From Adiantum capillus-veneris (lineage: Eukaryota > Streptophyta > Polypodiopsida > Polypodiales > Pteridaceae), in contig CM043961.1 of the NCBI GenBank assembly GCA_014529385.2, positions 17,102,978 to 17,166,977 of the forward strand: 64,000 bases of DNA, in the 5' to 3' direction. The notes under the pieces were generated by a model. That model ran no database searches and was not told where the DNA came from. It saw only the letters and a list, made by a program, of their open reading frames with translations. The first letter of the stretch is position 1. The number at the start of each line of letters is the position of its first letter. This document shows, one piece after another, positions 1-11,314 of the stretch. Both the position numbers and the translations under genes were made by a program.

Positions 1-1024
1 TGATTTTTCAAGCATTGAGGGAGAACAAGCTTTTTCTCAACCAAAAGAAAAGCGAATTCTTCCTACAAGAGATTCAATACCTAGGTCATATTATCTCTAA
101 AGATGGTATCCAAATGGATCCATCAAAGTTAGAGGTAATAAAAGCATGGCCTAACCCAAGAAATCTACATGAGCTAAGAAGCTTTGTTGGTATGTGCGCA
201 TACTATAGACACTTCATAGCAAAATTCTCTCAAGTAGCAGGACCACTACACGACTTAACTAAGAAGAACGTTAAGTTTGTGTGGACTGCTAAGGAGAAAA
301 ATGCTTTTAAAAAGCTCAAACAGAAGCTTATTTCTCAACCAGTCCTCGTGCTTCCGGATCTCTCAAAGCCATTTGAGGTCCAATGTGATGCTTGTGGTGA
401 TTGCCTTGGAGCAGTTTTGCTTCAATAAGGGCATGCCATAGCATATGAGAGCCGAAGGATCAATATTGATGAACGAGTCTTGGGCATTTATGAGAAAGAG
501 CTTTTAGCTGTTCTACATGCCCTAGACACATGGAAGCACTACCTATTGGGGACTCCATTTATCCTACGAACCGACCACCAAAGTCTCAAGTATTTCATGA
601 CGCAAACCAAGCTTTCCGACAAACAAATGAGATGGGCAAATTTTCATTCGCAATTTAATTTCCATATTGCTCACATAGCTCGTAAGCACAATCAAGTGGC
701 CGATGCACTTTCAAGACGACCCAAAGTTAATGCGGTGTCTATAGCTACTCACAATGATCTATCCTCTATGATAGATGAGTATGCTACTGAACCTGACTTT
801 AGAGACATAATGTCAGCCCTTGCTTTGGGGAAGAAAGAGGAACCATTCACCTTGCAGGATGGTTATCTTCTCCACGGAAATAGGCTATGTGTTACCCATT
901 CCCTTCGTGAAAAAGTTATGTATGAATCCCATGCTCCTCCCTATGCGGGGGCATAGAGGTATTCAACCTAGTCTTCGAGGAGTAGAGACGTACTTCTATT
1001 GGCCTACCATGAAAGTGGACATAC
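1..1024 (+). pseudogene. Ty3/gypsy chromovirus pol, 5' part: RT C-terminus, RNase H, integrase N-terminus
   Basis: The window opens inside a pol gene. Bases 15-428 read the end of reverse transcriptase and the RNase H start (QCDACGDCLGAVLLQ), closed by an in-frame TAA at 426-428. RNase H resumes at about 480, with GIYEKELLAVLHALDTW, RTDHQSLKYF and the late catalytic ADALSRR. The integrase N-terminal linker and zinc region follow (HAPPYAG, then HRGIQPS after a +1 frameshift near 950). The reading frame stops where a solo LTR enters at 1025 and resumes at 3718. Together with the chromodomain downstream, this identifies a chromovirus-type gypsy element. It is non-functional because of the stop, the frameshift and the insertion. 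Confidence 0.9.
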
Positions 1025-3391
1025 TGATAGCCGTTTTTTCGGCTCTTTGTAATTGCCACAGTGAGTTACCTCACCCTACCAAAATCACCCAAACACTGTG
1101 GCTATCCCTACCATTTCACTGTACATAGGCGTGCGTGAGTCACGGGACTTTTCCCTTATCTTCTTAAAAACCCTCAGCTAGCTAGTCACTGGGCTAGGTG
1201 AGCCAAAAAAAATAAAAAAAATAAAAAAATAAAAGTATATTATGGCCTCTTTGTGTGTAAATATTTCATTGTATATATGGCCTAAATATAGGGATTTTTT
1301 ATAATTATTTTGGTATTTTATTTAAATATTTCTACTTAGGTGTGTGTTTTATTAAACCTATGTACACCTTCTTTCATCCTCTTACACCATAATTTTATTT
1401 TTTTGCCAATATGTACATACTCTAACCTCATATTTTTCCTTTATACAAATCACTCCCACATTTTCACCCTCACCCTCGTGAAAACAAAAAATTGATTTCT
1501 ACTCATTGGTTACTTTTATTATATTATTTACTTGCATACATTTTCCTCTTTCACCCAAAATAATTCAAGGAGGGACCATATCATATGATTCCAATATCTT
1601 TCCATATCCATAACTCCTCCATATTTTTATCATTATTTTTACTCATTATTCTAACACCATGTACTCATTGAGCTAAAGTCCATGAATAGTCCATACACTA
1701 GTCCCACCATATATATATTTCTTATTTCACCAATAATCCTCCTCCATGCATGGGTCAAGGGCAACTTGAATGCTTTGTATTATAATATGACAAAGGAGGG
1801 GCTCACTCTTGGATGCATTGTACAAATTCAACAAAGGAGGGGACCACTAAAAGACTTTTGCAGGCCTAAAAAACAGGCTTTTTGGTGAGAATTTTGGCAC
1901 CTATCTCCACTCCGAATTTGGAGCGGTGGTCAAAAGAGAAAATGTAGCCCACGCTCTGAATAATCACCCCAAATTTTTTCATGATTTTTGGAGCTACCAG
2001 CTGTGAGCTATGATTTTTTTAGTGGACCCCAGTTTTCCCATGCTATGCAGCCACACTCTCTCTTCCACTTTATCATTTTCCTCTTTCACACACACTTCTC
2101 CACTCATCATCCCCATCTCTCTCACCACTCCTCTCTGCACACTACTCACCTTCTCCTCAACCTTGAAGAATAAGAGAAACCATGGTGAACTCATACCTCC
2201 CACACACAATTCCATTCCAAAATTGACCACCTAGTCTCATTTTTCCTCCTCCAAATTACCCATATCTATCAAAAAACCACAAAATTCAGCCTCTTCTCTT
2301 AAAAGACAGCATCATGGTGGTTGATTACTCAGCTTCAATTACCTTGTCTCTCAAGGAAGGTCAAGAGTGGAGAAAAAATGTACCGTCAAAGCTAGTGGAC
2401 CGTCAACAAGCGTCAAAATTGGCCCTACTCAAGACACTTGGAGCATCAACCTTGTAAGAAATCCACCTTTTCTTACCTCTTAAGAGTTTTTCTTCCTTAT
2501 TTGTATCCTACATGGATACTCCCATTGTAAATATTCAATTCCATTTGTAAATTAATACTAACTCTACTAACACTAACCCACTATGAAAAGTCCTATCACC
2601 TCCATTTCTCTCCTCTCTCTTTCCCCACCAACTTCTTGATAATTCCAAGCAAAAGAAATTAGATAAATTGCTGAAAATCTAACCCAACCATGGTTAGAGG
2701 AGTAACCCTAGCCTTCAAAATTGCTATAAAAAGAGGGTGTAGCTAGCATAAAAGGGGGGAAGCCATAAGCAAGAGCACTATGCTATAGCTTGAGAAGCCA
2801 AGCTCAACCTCTCTAGAAGGAGCTCTTGAGTGGAAGCTCATTGTCTTATGCATGTGCATGTGTTGTAATAGGGGATTAGCAAGGGAAATCTATGCCATTG
2901 TAAGAGAGAGAGTGATCATTCAATTGAGAGTAGGAAATCTATCATTTCTCCTACTAGTGTAAGCCCAACATTCGCTGAATCAAGGAGGGTGGATTTGGAC
3001 TAATCTTGGATATTTTGTCTCCCTTCCAACGTGAAGTAATGGACAACAATGATGCGTAAGTGTCTTGGTGTTTTTTTTAAAGTTCTTGATAGCTTGTCTC
3101 TGGTGTTGTCATCAATCTAGCCATAAATCCCACATACTGTAAGAGGGCGACAGGGTGGAGAGGACTCCCCTGGCCTTAAGACAGTGATTGGGGTGGCTTT
3201 TCTAGTGATGTGTTGTGGTGAAATTTACGCAAGCTATGTTGAACAAGTACTAATCTCACTTTGATTTGTCATGACAGATTTGTAAGAAGGTATTAATGCA
3301 ACAAGCACCCCCTCCCCCTTTCTCTCTCTTTCTTAAATATATAGTTGTGTTTGCTTGATCATCGCCGATACGTTTCAAAGCAGCCCGAGCA

Positions 3392-3439
<48 letters not shown>

Positions 3440-3713
3440 ATCTCTCTCTCTCGTGTTTTAGTGTGTGAGAGTATTCCATTGGTGTTAGGGTTAGTGTAAT
3501 TCCTTGCTTGTTTGTGGGTTGCTCTAACGATTCTCCTCTTTTGCGTCCTAGTTCGCTCTTAAACTAGGTGGTGCCCCTTGTGTAGTTGGGATTTGGCGGT
3601 GGGTTTGTTGTTTTGGTTTGTGTTGTGTTGTGCCCCAACCCCATTGAGCAGCACGGGAGCCTTGAAGGGTGTCTAGAGGCCACTCTTCTTGTTGCCCGCC
3701 CCGGACCGCCTCA
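1025..3713 (+). mobile_element. Solo LTR, about 2.7 kb, interrupting the chromovirus integrase
   Basis: The block starts TGATAGCCG and ends CGCCTCA, and is flanked by ATAC on both sides (1021-1024 and 3714-3717). Removing it rejoins the integrase zinc region (TMKVDI) to EYVSKCVVCQ. No gag, pol, primer site or polypurine tract is visible inside. A TATA-like box (2724-2733, CTATAAAAAG) lies roughly two-thirds through, as expected for the U3/R border of a long LTR. A five-base-pair stem (AGCCG/CGGCT) with a T6 loop sits at 1029-1044, immediately inside the 5' end. A (CT)n tract lies at about 3391-3455. Small reading frames inside are not supported as genes. A solo LTR left by LTR-LTR recombination fits best. 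A non-autonomous element lacking LTRs would be the alternative. Confidence 0.75.
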
Positions 3714-4911
3714 ATACAAGAGTATGTTTCAAAATGTGTAGTATGCCAAAAGACCAAGTATGATAGAGGAAAGCAACCTGGATTACTCCAGCCATTGCCT
3801 ATTCCAAATTCACCATGGGAGAGTATATCCATGGATTTCATCTCTGGATTACCCAAGTCGATCCATGGGGAATACAGGAATATAGACAATAGTTGACAGG
3901 TTTAGCAAGCAAGCACATTTTATTCTTGTCAAAAAGACTATTAAGGCACATCAAATGGCAACTCTCTTCATATCTCAGATTTTTAAGCACCATGGATTAC
4001 CCACATCCATCGTGTCAGATAGAGATCCTAGAATGACCAGTAATTTCTGGAAAGGTCTCTTTGAAAATCTAGGAACAAGAATGAATTTCTCTTCAGCCTA
4101 TCACCCACAAACGGATGGCCAAAGTGAGATAGCCAATCTTACGATACTTAATCTACTCAAAACTTATGTTACCGAAGTAGATCAATGCTCACAATGGGAA
4201 AAGTAATTACCTCTTGTAGAGTATGCCTACAATAATACTGTACATACTTCTACGGGAAAAGCACCTTTTGAGATCATTGAGGGAAGACCTAAAAGTCCCT
4301 TGCTACTCAAAGTACATGGGAAGATCTTCGCCACCGATGAGTATAGCCGTGACCTACAAGAATCTTTTCAAAAGATTAGGGAAAGTATATCCATCTCTCA
4401 ACAAAGGCAAAAAGTGGCTTCTGATAAGCACATAAGAGCCTTAATGTTCAAAGAAAATGATTGGGTCTTACTCAAGTTTCCTAAGGCTCGATTAAGGCAA
4501 ACGACGGGCAAAAATCCTACGGGCCATCAAAAGTAGTATGCTAAACTAGCAAAAAGATACTATGGTCCTTTCTAAATCTTGAAGTCCATCAATGAGACGG
4601 CTTATCAACTCAAGTTGCCGAACCATTGGCTCATACACAATTCCTTTCATGTAAGCCTACTTAAGCCCTACAAAGGAGAGCCACCAACTGAACCAATTAT
4701 TGAAGACCCTCTCGAAGTTGAAGACCAAGAAGAGGTGCTACAACCCGAAGCTGTCCTTCGGCATGAAGACAAGGTACTACGACATAAGATTATCTGACGG
4801 TATCTTATGAAGTTCAAAAATTATCCCTTTGAAGATGCTAGATGGATGCAAGGAATACAAATTAAGGATAGTATGAACCTTGTCAATGCTTACGATGCTA
4901 CATTAGAGTAA
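3714..4911 (+). pseudogene. Chromovirus integrase core, C-terminal domain and chromodomain (3' part of pol)
   Basis: After the solo LTR the integrase continues: CVVCQKTK (the zinc-binding cysteines), the first catalytic Asp in SMDFISGLPKS, the second in IVSDRDPRM and the Glu in DGQSEIAN. The GPF/Y-type region follows (KRYYGPF, INETAYQLKLP, FHVSLLKPYKG). The end reads RYLMKFKNYPFEDARWMQ, the chromodomain-like tail of chromoviruses, and closes with TAA at 4909-4911. Stops at about 3894, 4204 and 4534 and at least two frameshifts break the frame. Known chromoviruses use this domain to steer integration to heterochromatin. Here it can only mark the lineage. Confidence 0.88.
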
Positions 4912-5270
4912 GCAAATGTATAAATTTCTTTTACATGACTCATGTTTTTGTCTTATAAGACTAGTCCTCGTTTTAATTGTGCACAAATTTAACTAGTATG
5001 CATGCTTAGAATCATGTTTGTGATGACGACGTCTCTCAAACACCAAGTAGAATTTGTCACTCTACTTTGGGAGAATGAAATGGACTAAATTGCAGACATG
5101 CTTGCGGCAGCTATGTCTCCCAAGCACCAAATGGATTAGTCATCCATCTTGGAAAGATGTCGTAGGGTAAAAAGGGATCCTTTACCCGCTAAGTAAAATT
5201 GACTAATGACTAAGGCTTTATCTCTTCTACCTCATAGTCGAGGACGACTATGATTCCAAGAGAGAGGTAA
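4912..5270 (+). other. Chromovirus 3' untranslated region ending in a polypurine tract
   Basis: This is non-coding sequence between the pol stop codon and the LTR. It ends in a purine run (5258-5267, AAGAGAGAGG) followed by TAA and the LTR start TGTCAT, which is the normal place for the plus-strand primer. Most of it (about 4976-5270) recurs at 6883-7180. Confidence 0.75.
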
Positions 5271-6882
5271 TGTCATAAAATCTAATATCTAAGCAACCCA
5301 AATGATTTTCTCATATTAAATTGATCATTTAATGTGGGAGAATAAACGGGAACAAGTGTCAAGATATAGACATGTGCTTATAGATCTATCTCAACACGGG
5401 GCCAATGGTAAAGGGGCCCAAATGAGAGATGGTCTATCAAAGAGCAAGGCTAACAAATGGAGCATAAGACCTTAGGGTTAGCTTCATTGAAGACCTCCAA
5501 TAATGTGTGTAAAAGGACTTTGACCTTAGGTAAGCTAGGGCTGAGCTTGAGGCACGGGAATCCGACCCAGCTCGAGGTGCTTGTCCTGCTTGTCATGCTT
5601 GATGACTAAGGTGCTTGATGATTGAGGTGCTTGAGATGCTTGAGGTGATTAATTATTGAGATGCTTGAGGTGCTTGACATGCTTGATATGCTAAGGTTGC
5701 ACTTGAGGTGAGAACCCAACCCAAGCTTAAAGTGCTTAAGGGCCAAGCTTGTGGTGGGAACTGGGCCTATGCATGAGGGGCTTGAGGTGTCAAAAAGTCA
5801 AATATTCAATCCCTACAAGGAGGGGGCGAGCCCTACATGAGGGGGGATGAGAGAGAACACCCACACACTCACACAAGGCATGCATGGTACAAAGAAAGCA
5901 GAAGGGACACTTGTCAAGTTCCTCCTCATGTTGCCCTCATGGTGTGCCTGAAGCCTATTGCTTGGCCACCCAAGGGGTCCAACGATAATTTATGATATTT
6001 AATTAATTGATTTTGCATTTATCAAGTGCTCTCTCCCAAAGGGGAAAGGGGGACACTTGTCCCAAGGCTACCCTTGTTGCTTGTAATGTCTCCTGCTTGT
6101 GATTGGCTAGGCCTGGAGGGGTCCAATGAGCTTCAAGCATGAGCTACAAGGGGGGGTCGACCCAAGCAAGCTAGGGGGTTGCTTAGGGGTATACTCACCC
6201 ACACACACTCACAAACACTCTCATTGTGTGCTATGCAAAGTGCAAGAGCTCCCTCTCCTTCTCCAAGCAAGTAGAGGTTGAGAACATACACCAACACTCT
6301 TGGATATGGAGTGCAAATCCAACCAAGAGCCATGCTTCAATGCTTAAGCTTGCCATCTCCTTCTTCTTTATTACTATGCTATTATGTATGCTAGCAACAA
6401 GAGTTATGATAATTCTTTCTCCTACGAAATGTTTCTTCTTCCTCTTCCCTACCCTCATTCCCTGCTAGCTCTCTCCACCTTTGAAGGTGTTTGAGGTCTT
6501 GGGACTGAGGCTTGGGATAGTTAAAGCTTTCTTCAAGTTTATGTTATGTTTGTGATGCATGAAGCTTTCCATCTTCATTGCATCACCTAGGTCACAAGGA
6601 ACACAAAGATTGTATTGTAACAAGTCTCTCTTAATGGGAGAAATCATAATACAAATGCCTATTGGAGGGGGGACCGGCTCCACATAAATCCGGTCCTCAA
6701 CTGTTGTCATGTTCTCTAAATTCTCTCTCTTGCAAAAGTATTGTTCATGCCAAGTTAAATAATTGCTATGATTATGTTGCTGTCTTCAATTATGTTCACC
6801 CGCTATGCTCACAAAGTCATTTCTCAAAAGTACTCTCATTAATTTCCGCTACTCTCAAATTAAATAGGCCAATTTCATTACA
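5271..6882 (+). repeat. Chromovirus LTR, full length (about 1.6 kb)
   Basis: It starts TGTCATAAAATC directly after a polypurine tract and ends CATTTCATTACA. Related copies support the ends: 7181 has the same start, and the inverted copy ending at 32122 has TGTTATAAAATC. The copy ending at 31103 has CCATTACA. Inside, 5570-5700 is a loose array of TGCTTGA-type words about 9-10 bp long. No primer site follows, because the internal region after it is deleted down to the 3' UTR. Reading frames within it are not credible genes. Confidence 0.78.
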
Positions 6883-7180
6883 ATTGTTGTGCACAAATTG
6901 AATGAGTATACATGCTTAGGATCATGTTTGTGGAGATGACGTCTCCCAAACACCAAGTAGGACTTGTCACTCTACTTTGGAAGTATGATATGGACTATAG
7001 AGCAGGGATGCTTGCGATAGACGGTGTCTCTCAAGCACCAAGTGGACTAGTCATCCACTCTGGCATGATGTCGTAGGGTAACAAGGGATCCTCTACCCGC
7101 TAAGTAAAATGGACTAATGAGTATGCTTTACCCTCCTTACCTCATAGTCAAGGACGACTATGATTTCAAGACAGAGGTAA
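6883..7180 (+). repeat. Second copy of the chromovirus 3' UTR and polypurine tract
   Basis: The sequence from GTGCACAAATTG through CTCATAGTCAAGGACGAC to AAGACAGAGGTAA repeats 4976-5270 with moderate divergence and again leads into an LTR start. It follows the LTR end at 6882 directly, so primer site, gag and nearly all of pol are missing between two LTRs. The short word AATTGT is shared at the junction. Confidence 0.75.
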
Positions 7181-7763
7181 TGTCATAAAATCTAATATCT
7201 AACTTTTCCAAATGATTTTCTCATGTTAAACTGATCATTTACTATGGGGAGATAAAAGGGAAACAAGAGTTAGAATGTAGATATGTGCTTGTAGACATAC
7301 CTCAACCATGGGCCTAAATGAGAGATATGTTATCTCTAAGTAGAGGCCAAAAAGGAGATAGTCTACCAAAGAGCTAGGTGCCATAAGTGTTTTAAGCTCA
7401 CCTCACCATGGGACCAAGAGGAGAGATGATTGCATCTCATTAAGGGTCCATAATGGAGGCAGCTTAACAAAGAGCAAGATGCACTTAATGAAGCTCTAAA
7501 AGACCTTAGGGTTGGCTTCATTAAAGTCTCAAAAGTAAGTGTTAAAAGCCTTAAGACATCGTCTTTAATTTTTAACTTTAGTCAATTAATGTCCAAGCAG
7601 GCAAGGGGGCAGCTTGCTTACGCAGGGGGCCTGCCTGCTTACCAAGTTTAAAGAACTAGCTACAAAGAACGGGGCGAGCCCTACAAACGAGGGAGGTAGG
7701 TAGTGTGTGTGCACCTCACCAAGGGCCCATACTCTCATGGGAGGAAAGGGGCCACATGCCAAG
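7181..7763 (+). repeat. Truncated chromovirus LTR
   Basis: It starts TGTCATAAAATCTAATATCT like the LTR at 5271 and follows it for about 580 bp. It is then cut at 7763 by the 5' LTR of the 22 kb element. The continuation expected on the far side of that element (from 30068) is LTR sequence of the same family, but it does not match base for base at the break. Confidence 0.7.
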
Positions 7764-8674
7764 TGTTAGCAGCAGGCTAACTTGAATACCATTTGTCGGA
7801 GCTCTCATTGTAACAACATTTATTATTTTGATAAATTGAAAATATTGTAATTCCTATTTTCCAAATAAATATTGTAATTGATGAGCCGGGGCTACAAGCT
7901 TCCATATTGTATCAACCTGTCTTTAGTTAGAGCTTCCAGATTATTAGTTTTGATCACCAAAAACCTTGGCTAAGGTATAAAAGGTAATTTTTTGTAAGTT
8001 TTTCATAAGTTTTGGATACTGAAATACAGCGTAAGCTAATGGTGCTCACTTCTCTCCTTCTCATGCTTCGCTACTCCCTCCCCGGTTGTCACATTCCAGT
8101 CGCGTTTGTTGTGTTGCAACCATAGGTAAGAGCTCTACGCATTGACATAATTATTTCACAGCATATCGTAGCTTTTGGACGCTTGCCGACCCACAACCTA
8201 ATCTCATCATAAGTAGAAATTTACACTTCAAAATAAAAAACTAAGTATAAGCGGGGTATTGGGGCATCATTGCTAAGCATTTAGATGCATTCTGGGTCGA
8301 AAATGATTAGGTAAAAAATCTACTGCTGTTAATAATTGTGATTTTTGTACTTGACCTAAAGTGAGATTTGAGACCATAAGCATGTGTGTTTAGGTCTTAC
8401 AAACATTTCTTAGAATTTTTGTTACATTTGGATGTCATTTGATGTTGTAACGGATGTGATTTGTTTGTCGATGAGCGATTGGTTTTTGGTGATTTCAGTC
8501 ACTTGAGTATAGCCTGAGTTAGATGCGAGTTGTTGTTGTTTTCCAAGATATTAACAACCTCTTGTAGGCTCTATGCACTACTCGAGTCAGCTTCGTCCCA
8601 TGGATTGACAATTTATTCGTGGTTCTCGCTATGTGTACAATAAGATAGGAGTGAGGTTAGACACCCGTCCCACA
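7764..8674 (+). repeat. 5' LTR of the 22 kb element
   Basis: It runs from TGTTAGC to CCCACA and is matched by 29161-30067. A TATA box (GTATAAAAGG, 7975-7984) recurs at the same place in the 3' copy (29371-29380). About 8330-8350 holds a half-version of the AT-rich palindrome (TTAATAATTGTGATTTTT) that recurs in the leader. The two LTRs differ at many positions, so the insertion is old. Confidence 0.88.
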
Positions 8675-8676
8675 TT

Positions 8677-8694
8677 TGGCGCCGCTGTCAGGGA
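8677..8694 (+). other. Primer-binding site, tRNA-Asp type
   Basis: TGGCGCCGCTGTCAGGGA begins two bases after the LTR end. It matches the TGGCGCCGTTGCCGGGGA-type site, complementary to tRNA-Asp, that is common in Athila/Tat elements, with a few substitutions. This fixes the 5' LTR boundary and the element's orientation. Confidence 0.85.
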
Positions 8695-8697
8695 TCG

Positions 8698-10578
8698 AAG
8701 AGACCTAAACTAGGGAAAAACACGAGAGTCTTGTGAAGTTATCCTTTAACTTCCTCTAAGATCTCCTAGAGTAAAAACTTTCTTTTTCAAACCGCATAGC
8801 TTAAGATTGTCGTCTTTTGCTGTGTAGGGGTAGCTTGGAAGTAATCGTACTTGCTGAGTATTTTTAGGATTGTAGGATTGTAGAATTAGATTAGAATTTT
8901 GAGAATGATTCATGGACAAGACAAGTTTTAAGATCAATGCTCAAGAAACAATAAAAAACAAGAAAACGAGTGTTTGTGGATGCTTTCCACAAACCATTGC
9001 AGTAGAACCTACGAGTAGGGTAAGTAGAATCCGAGGTGGATTTCAGAACATTGCTCTCTCCAAAGGAATCAATTGTGAGTTGTTATGTGAAGTTGCAAAA
9101 TTTCAAGTCTACGGCTAGAAATAGCACCAGAAGACTGTCAACCACTCAATCCGACTGGACAGTATGCTTTAAACGTTGTATGAGCCAGTGGGTAAGATCA
9201 AGGACCCATTGAGATAAAAATTTCAAGAGTTTGCAAAAACTCAGATTATTTACTTTTTCATGACATTTTAGGCCAAATTAAGTTTTGACTTGACTCAGAG
9301 GCTTAAAATAGCTCATGAAAAGACTGTCTAGTGAAAAAGTTCAAAAAAGTGTTCATTTTGGGCCTAAAGTAAATAATCGCGATTATTTACTTCTGGCTCA
9401 AAAGTGACCAAGGTTGATACCACAGACTCTATGCATGCGTACAAACAACTTTTGTAAAGGCACATAGAATTTGGATCACCAAACTGACCAAAAACTAGGT
9501 AAAAACTAAATTCTGTACTGATTTTCGAGAACTTAAGTGTAAATTAATAATTTTTTTTTCAAACTCAATGAAATTTGATTCATAGCTTTATATTGATGTG
9601 ATAAACATGTGTATATGCTCAATTGACAAAAAAGATGCAAAAATTTGCCAGAAGTAAATAATCGTGATTATTTATATCTATCCCATTTTTCAACTTTTTT
9701 TACCAAGTCAGCATACCATTAGCTTTAGCATGTTATAATAAGCCCAAAAATTAAATTTGGTAAGATTTGGATCATTGGATTGAAAATTGTGGCCAAATTT
9801 GTAAAGTCAGTCTTCAAATACAAAACTGACGACCATTTGAACAAAAATTGTCCAAACTTGATGAAACTTGGCTAGGGAGCTTAAGTTGAGATACTTAACA
9901 GATCTGTGTCAAGATTGGGACAAAAACTTGCAAAAAAATAGATGTAGTAAATAATCGTAATTATTTACATCTGCTACAAAAATTGATAATCTTGTTTGAG
10001 TATACCACAAAGTCAAGCATATCAAGTAGACCACACAAATCAATTTTGGTGAAATTTGGATCAAAAAAGTGAGACTTAAGCCAGATTCTTGAAAACCGAG
10101 TCTGCGGACACGAAATAGTTGATAACTTGAACAAATTTTATTCAAACTTGGTGAAAATTGTCCAAAGACCTTAACAATTGCATGCTTGGCAAATCGAGCC
10201 AAAAAGTGCAAAAATTTGAGAAAAGTAAATAATTGTGATTATTTACTACTGCTACACAGAGACACCAATTTTGACTTTTGAATTTGTACAATGTTAGACC
10301 AACATAATACAAGGCCACTGGGCAATTTTGGGTTCAATCGGATCCAAATTGGTGCATGTTCACTCAGTTTCCAGGTTGCAGATTAGTCCTTTGACTTTTT
10401 GCAAAAGTAGAATATGAAAGTCTCAACTGCTCACTCACTCAGCTCAATTTGAAGTGATACACATAGACCAGTCACAATAGTTAGCAAGAATTGTACAGTC
10501 TTTGTGAAAGAATAGCTAACTTGATTAAAATTGATACAAGAATCAGGTTGCAGATAGGAATTGAAAGCTTGATCGAAG
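8698..10578 (+). other. Long leader without credible genes, holding periodic palindromes
   Basis: About 1.9 kb between primer site and the first gag-proximal frames. It is AT-rich and composed of diverged units with recurring wording (the AAACTTG, AAAATTTG and GGATCA types). Each unit ends in a TAAATAATCG-type palindrome. The short reading frames here run across these repeats and are not supported. Confidence 0.7.
9370..10245 (+). repeat. Four palindromes spaced about 285 bp apart in the leader
   Basis: TAAATAATCGCGATTATTTA at 9370-9389 is a perfect 20-base palindrome, and flanking G and C extend it to 22. Near-copies lie at 9655-9674 (CG centre changed to CGTG), 9948-9967 and 10226-10245. 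Start-to-start spacing is 285, 293 and 278 bases. The sequence before each copy is related (gcaaaaatttg or similar), which indicates a diverged tandem repeat with the palindrome as its most conserved part. The same palindrome recurs at 24959-25549 in the 3' part of the element. Confidence 0.85.
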
Positions 10579-11289
10579 TTGCATCCAAGTCAAGGGAGAC
10601 AACAAGTCAATCCGACGGTAAGTACTCTATCCAGGGCTTCACAAGTCTATATGAACCTTAGATATGGTCGTATACTAGCAAATCAAGGAATATTTGGAGA
10701 GACCTCTAGTAGAGTATCCACCGAAGAAAGTGTGAATCAAGGCAATCCCTTGCACACTATCCTTGAAGAAGTCTCAGAAACTTTTTCAGATTAACATATG
10801 AAATGTCTTTCTATTCGACTCATTCAAAAACCGGAACGACAGTGCGTTATAAGCATAAATCGCCATGGAGCTGAAGAGTATGCTAATTGCATTGATGACC
10901 ATGGTATCGAGTTTGAAGAGGAAATCAGAGCAAGCAAACAAGGAAAAATATACATGGATAGAAACGGAACTCAGTATTTACAAGTCGAAATTCTTGATGT
11001 GATAGACAAATGGGGGTTATAGGTAAATACCATAATTCCAAACATGGCAGCAAAAGAAGGACCACCAGCTTTAGAATTCGAGGGATACTATCAAGTTGAC
11101 TTGAAGCCTTTGAAACGGCTTAGTACGGATAATCCTAGTATCGGAGTCTATTGTTGGGAAGATAGAAACGTAAAAGATCTTCTATGGACTTCTCATGCCA
11201 AATCAAGACAGCTAACGTCCATGAAGATCATTTATATCTACAAAATCAAAGATAAGGGATCAACAAATCTACCAAACCTACCTGTTTAG
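10579..11289 (+). pseudogene. Pre-gag reading frames of the 22 kb element
   Basis: Three consecutive frames (10579-10794, 10798-11022, 11044-11289) are separated only by single stops or short gaps. They look like one former coding stretch of about 230 residues upstream of the recognisable Gag domain. The middle part is acidic (DDHGIEFEEEIRASKQGK). No known domain is recognised. It may be the N-terminal part of Gag or a separate leader ORF such as some giant plant gypsy elements carry. Confidence 0.45.
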
Positions 11290-11314
11290 GGATTGTTATA
11301 ACAATAATTTTTTT

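Noticed and set aside
1994..2234. Overlapping frames on both strands inside the solo LTR
   Set aside because: Low-complexity Ser/His/Leu composition from CT-rich LTR sequence, no domain, and mutually overlapping.
9370..10245. CRISPR-like reading of the spaced palindromes
   Set aside because: The spacing of about 285 bp is far too long, the spacers are related to each other, and the setting is a plant retrotransposon.
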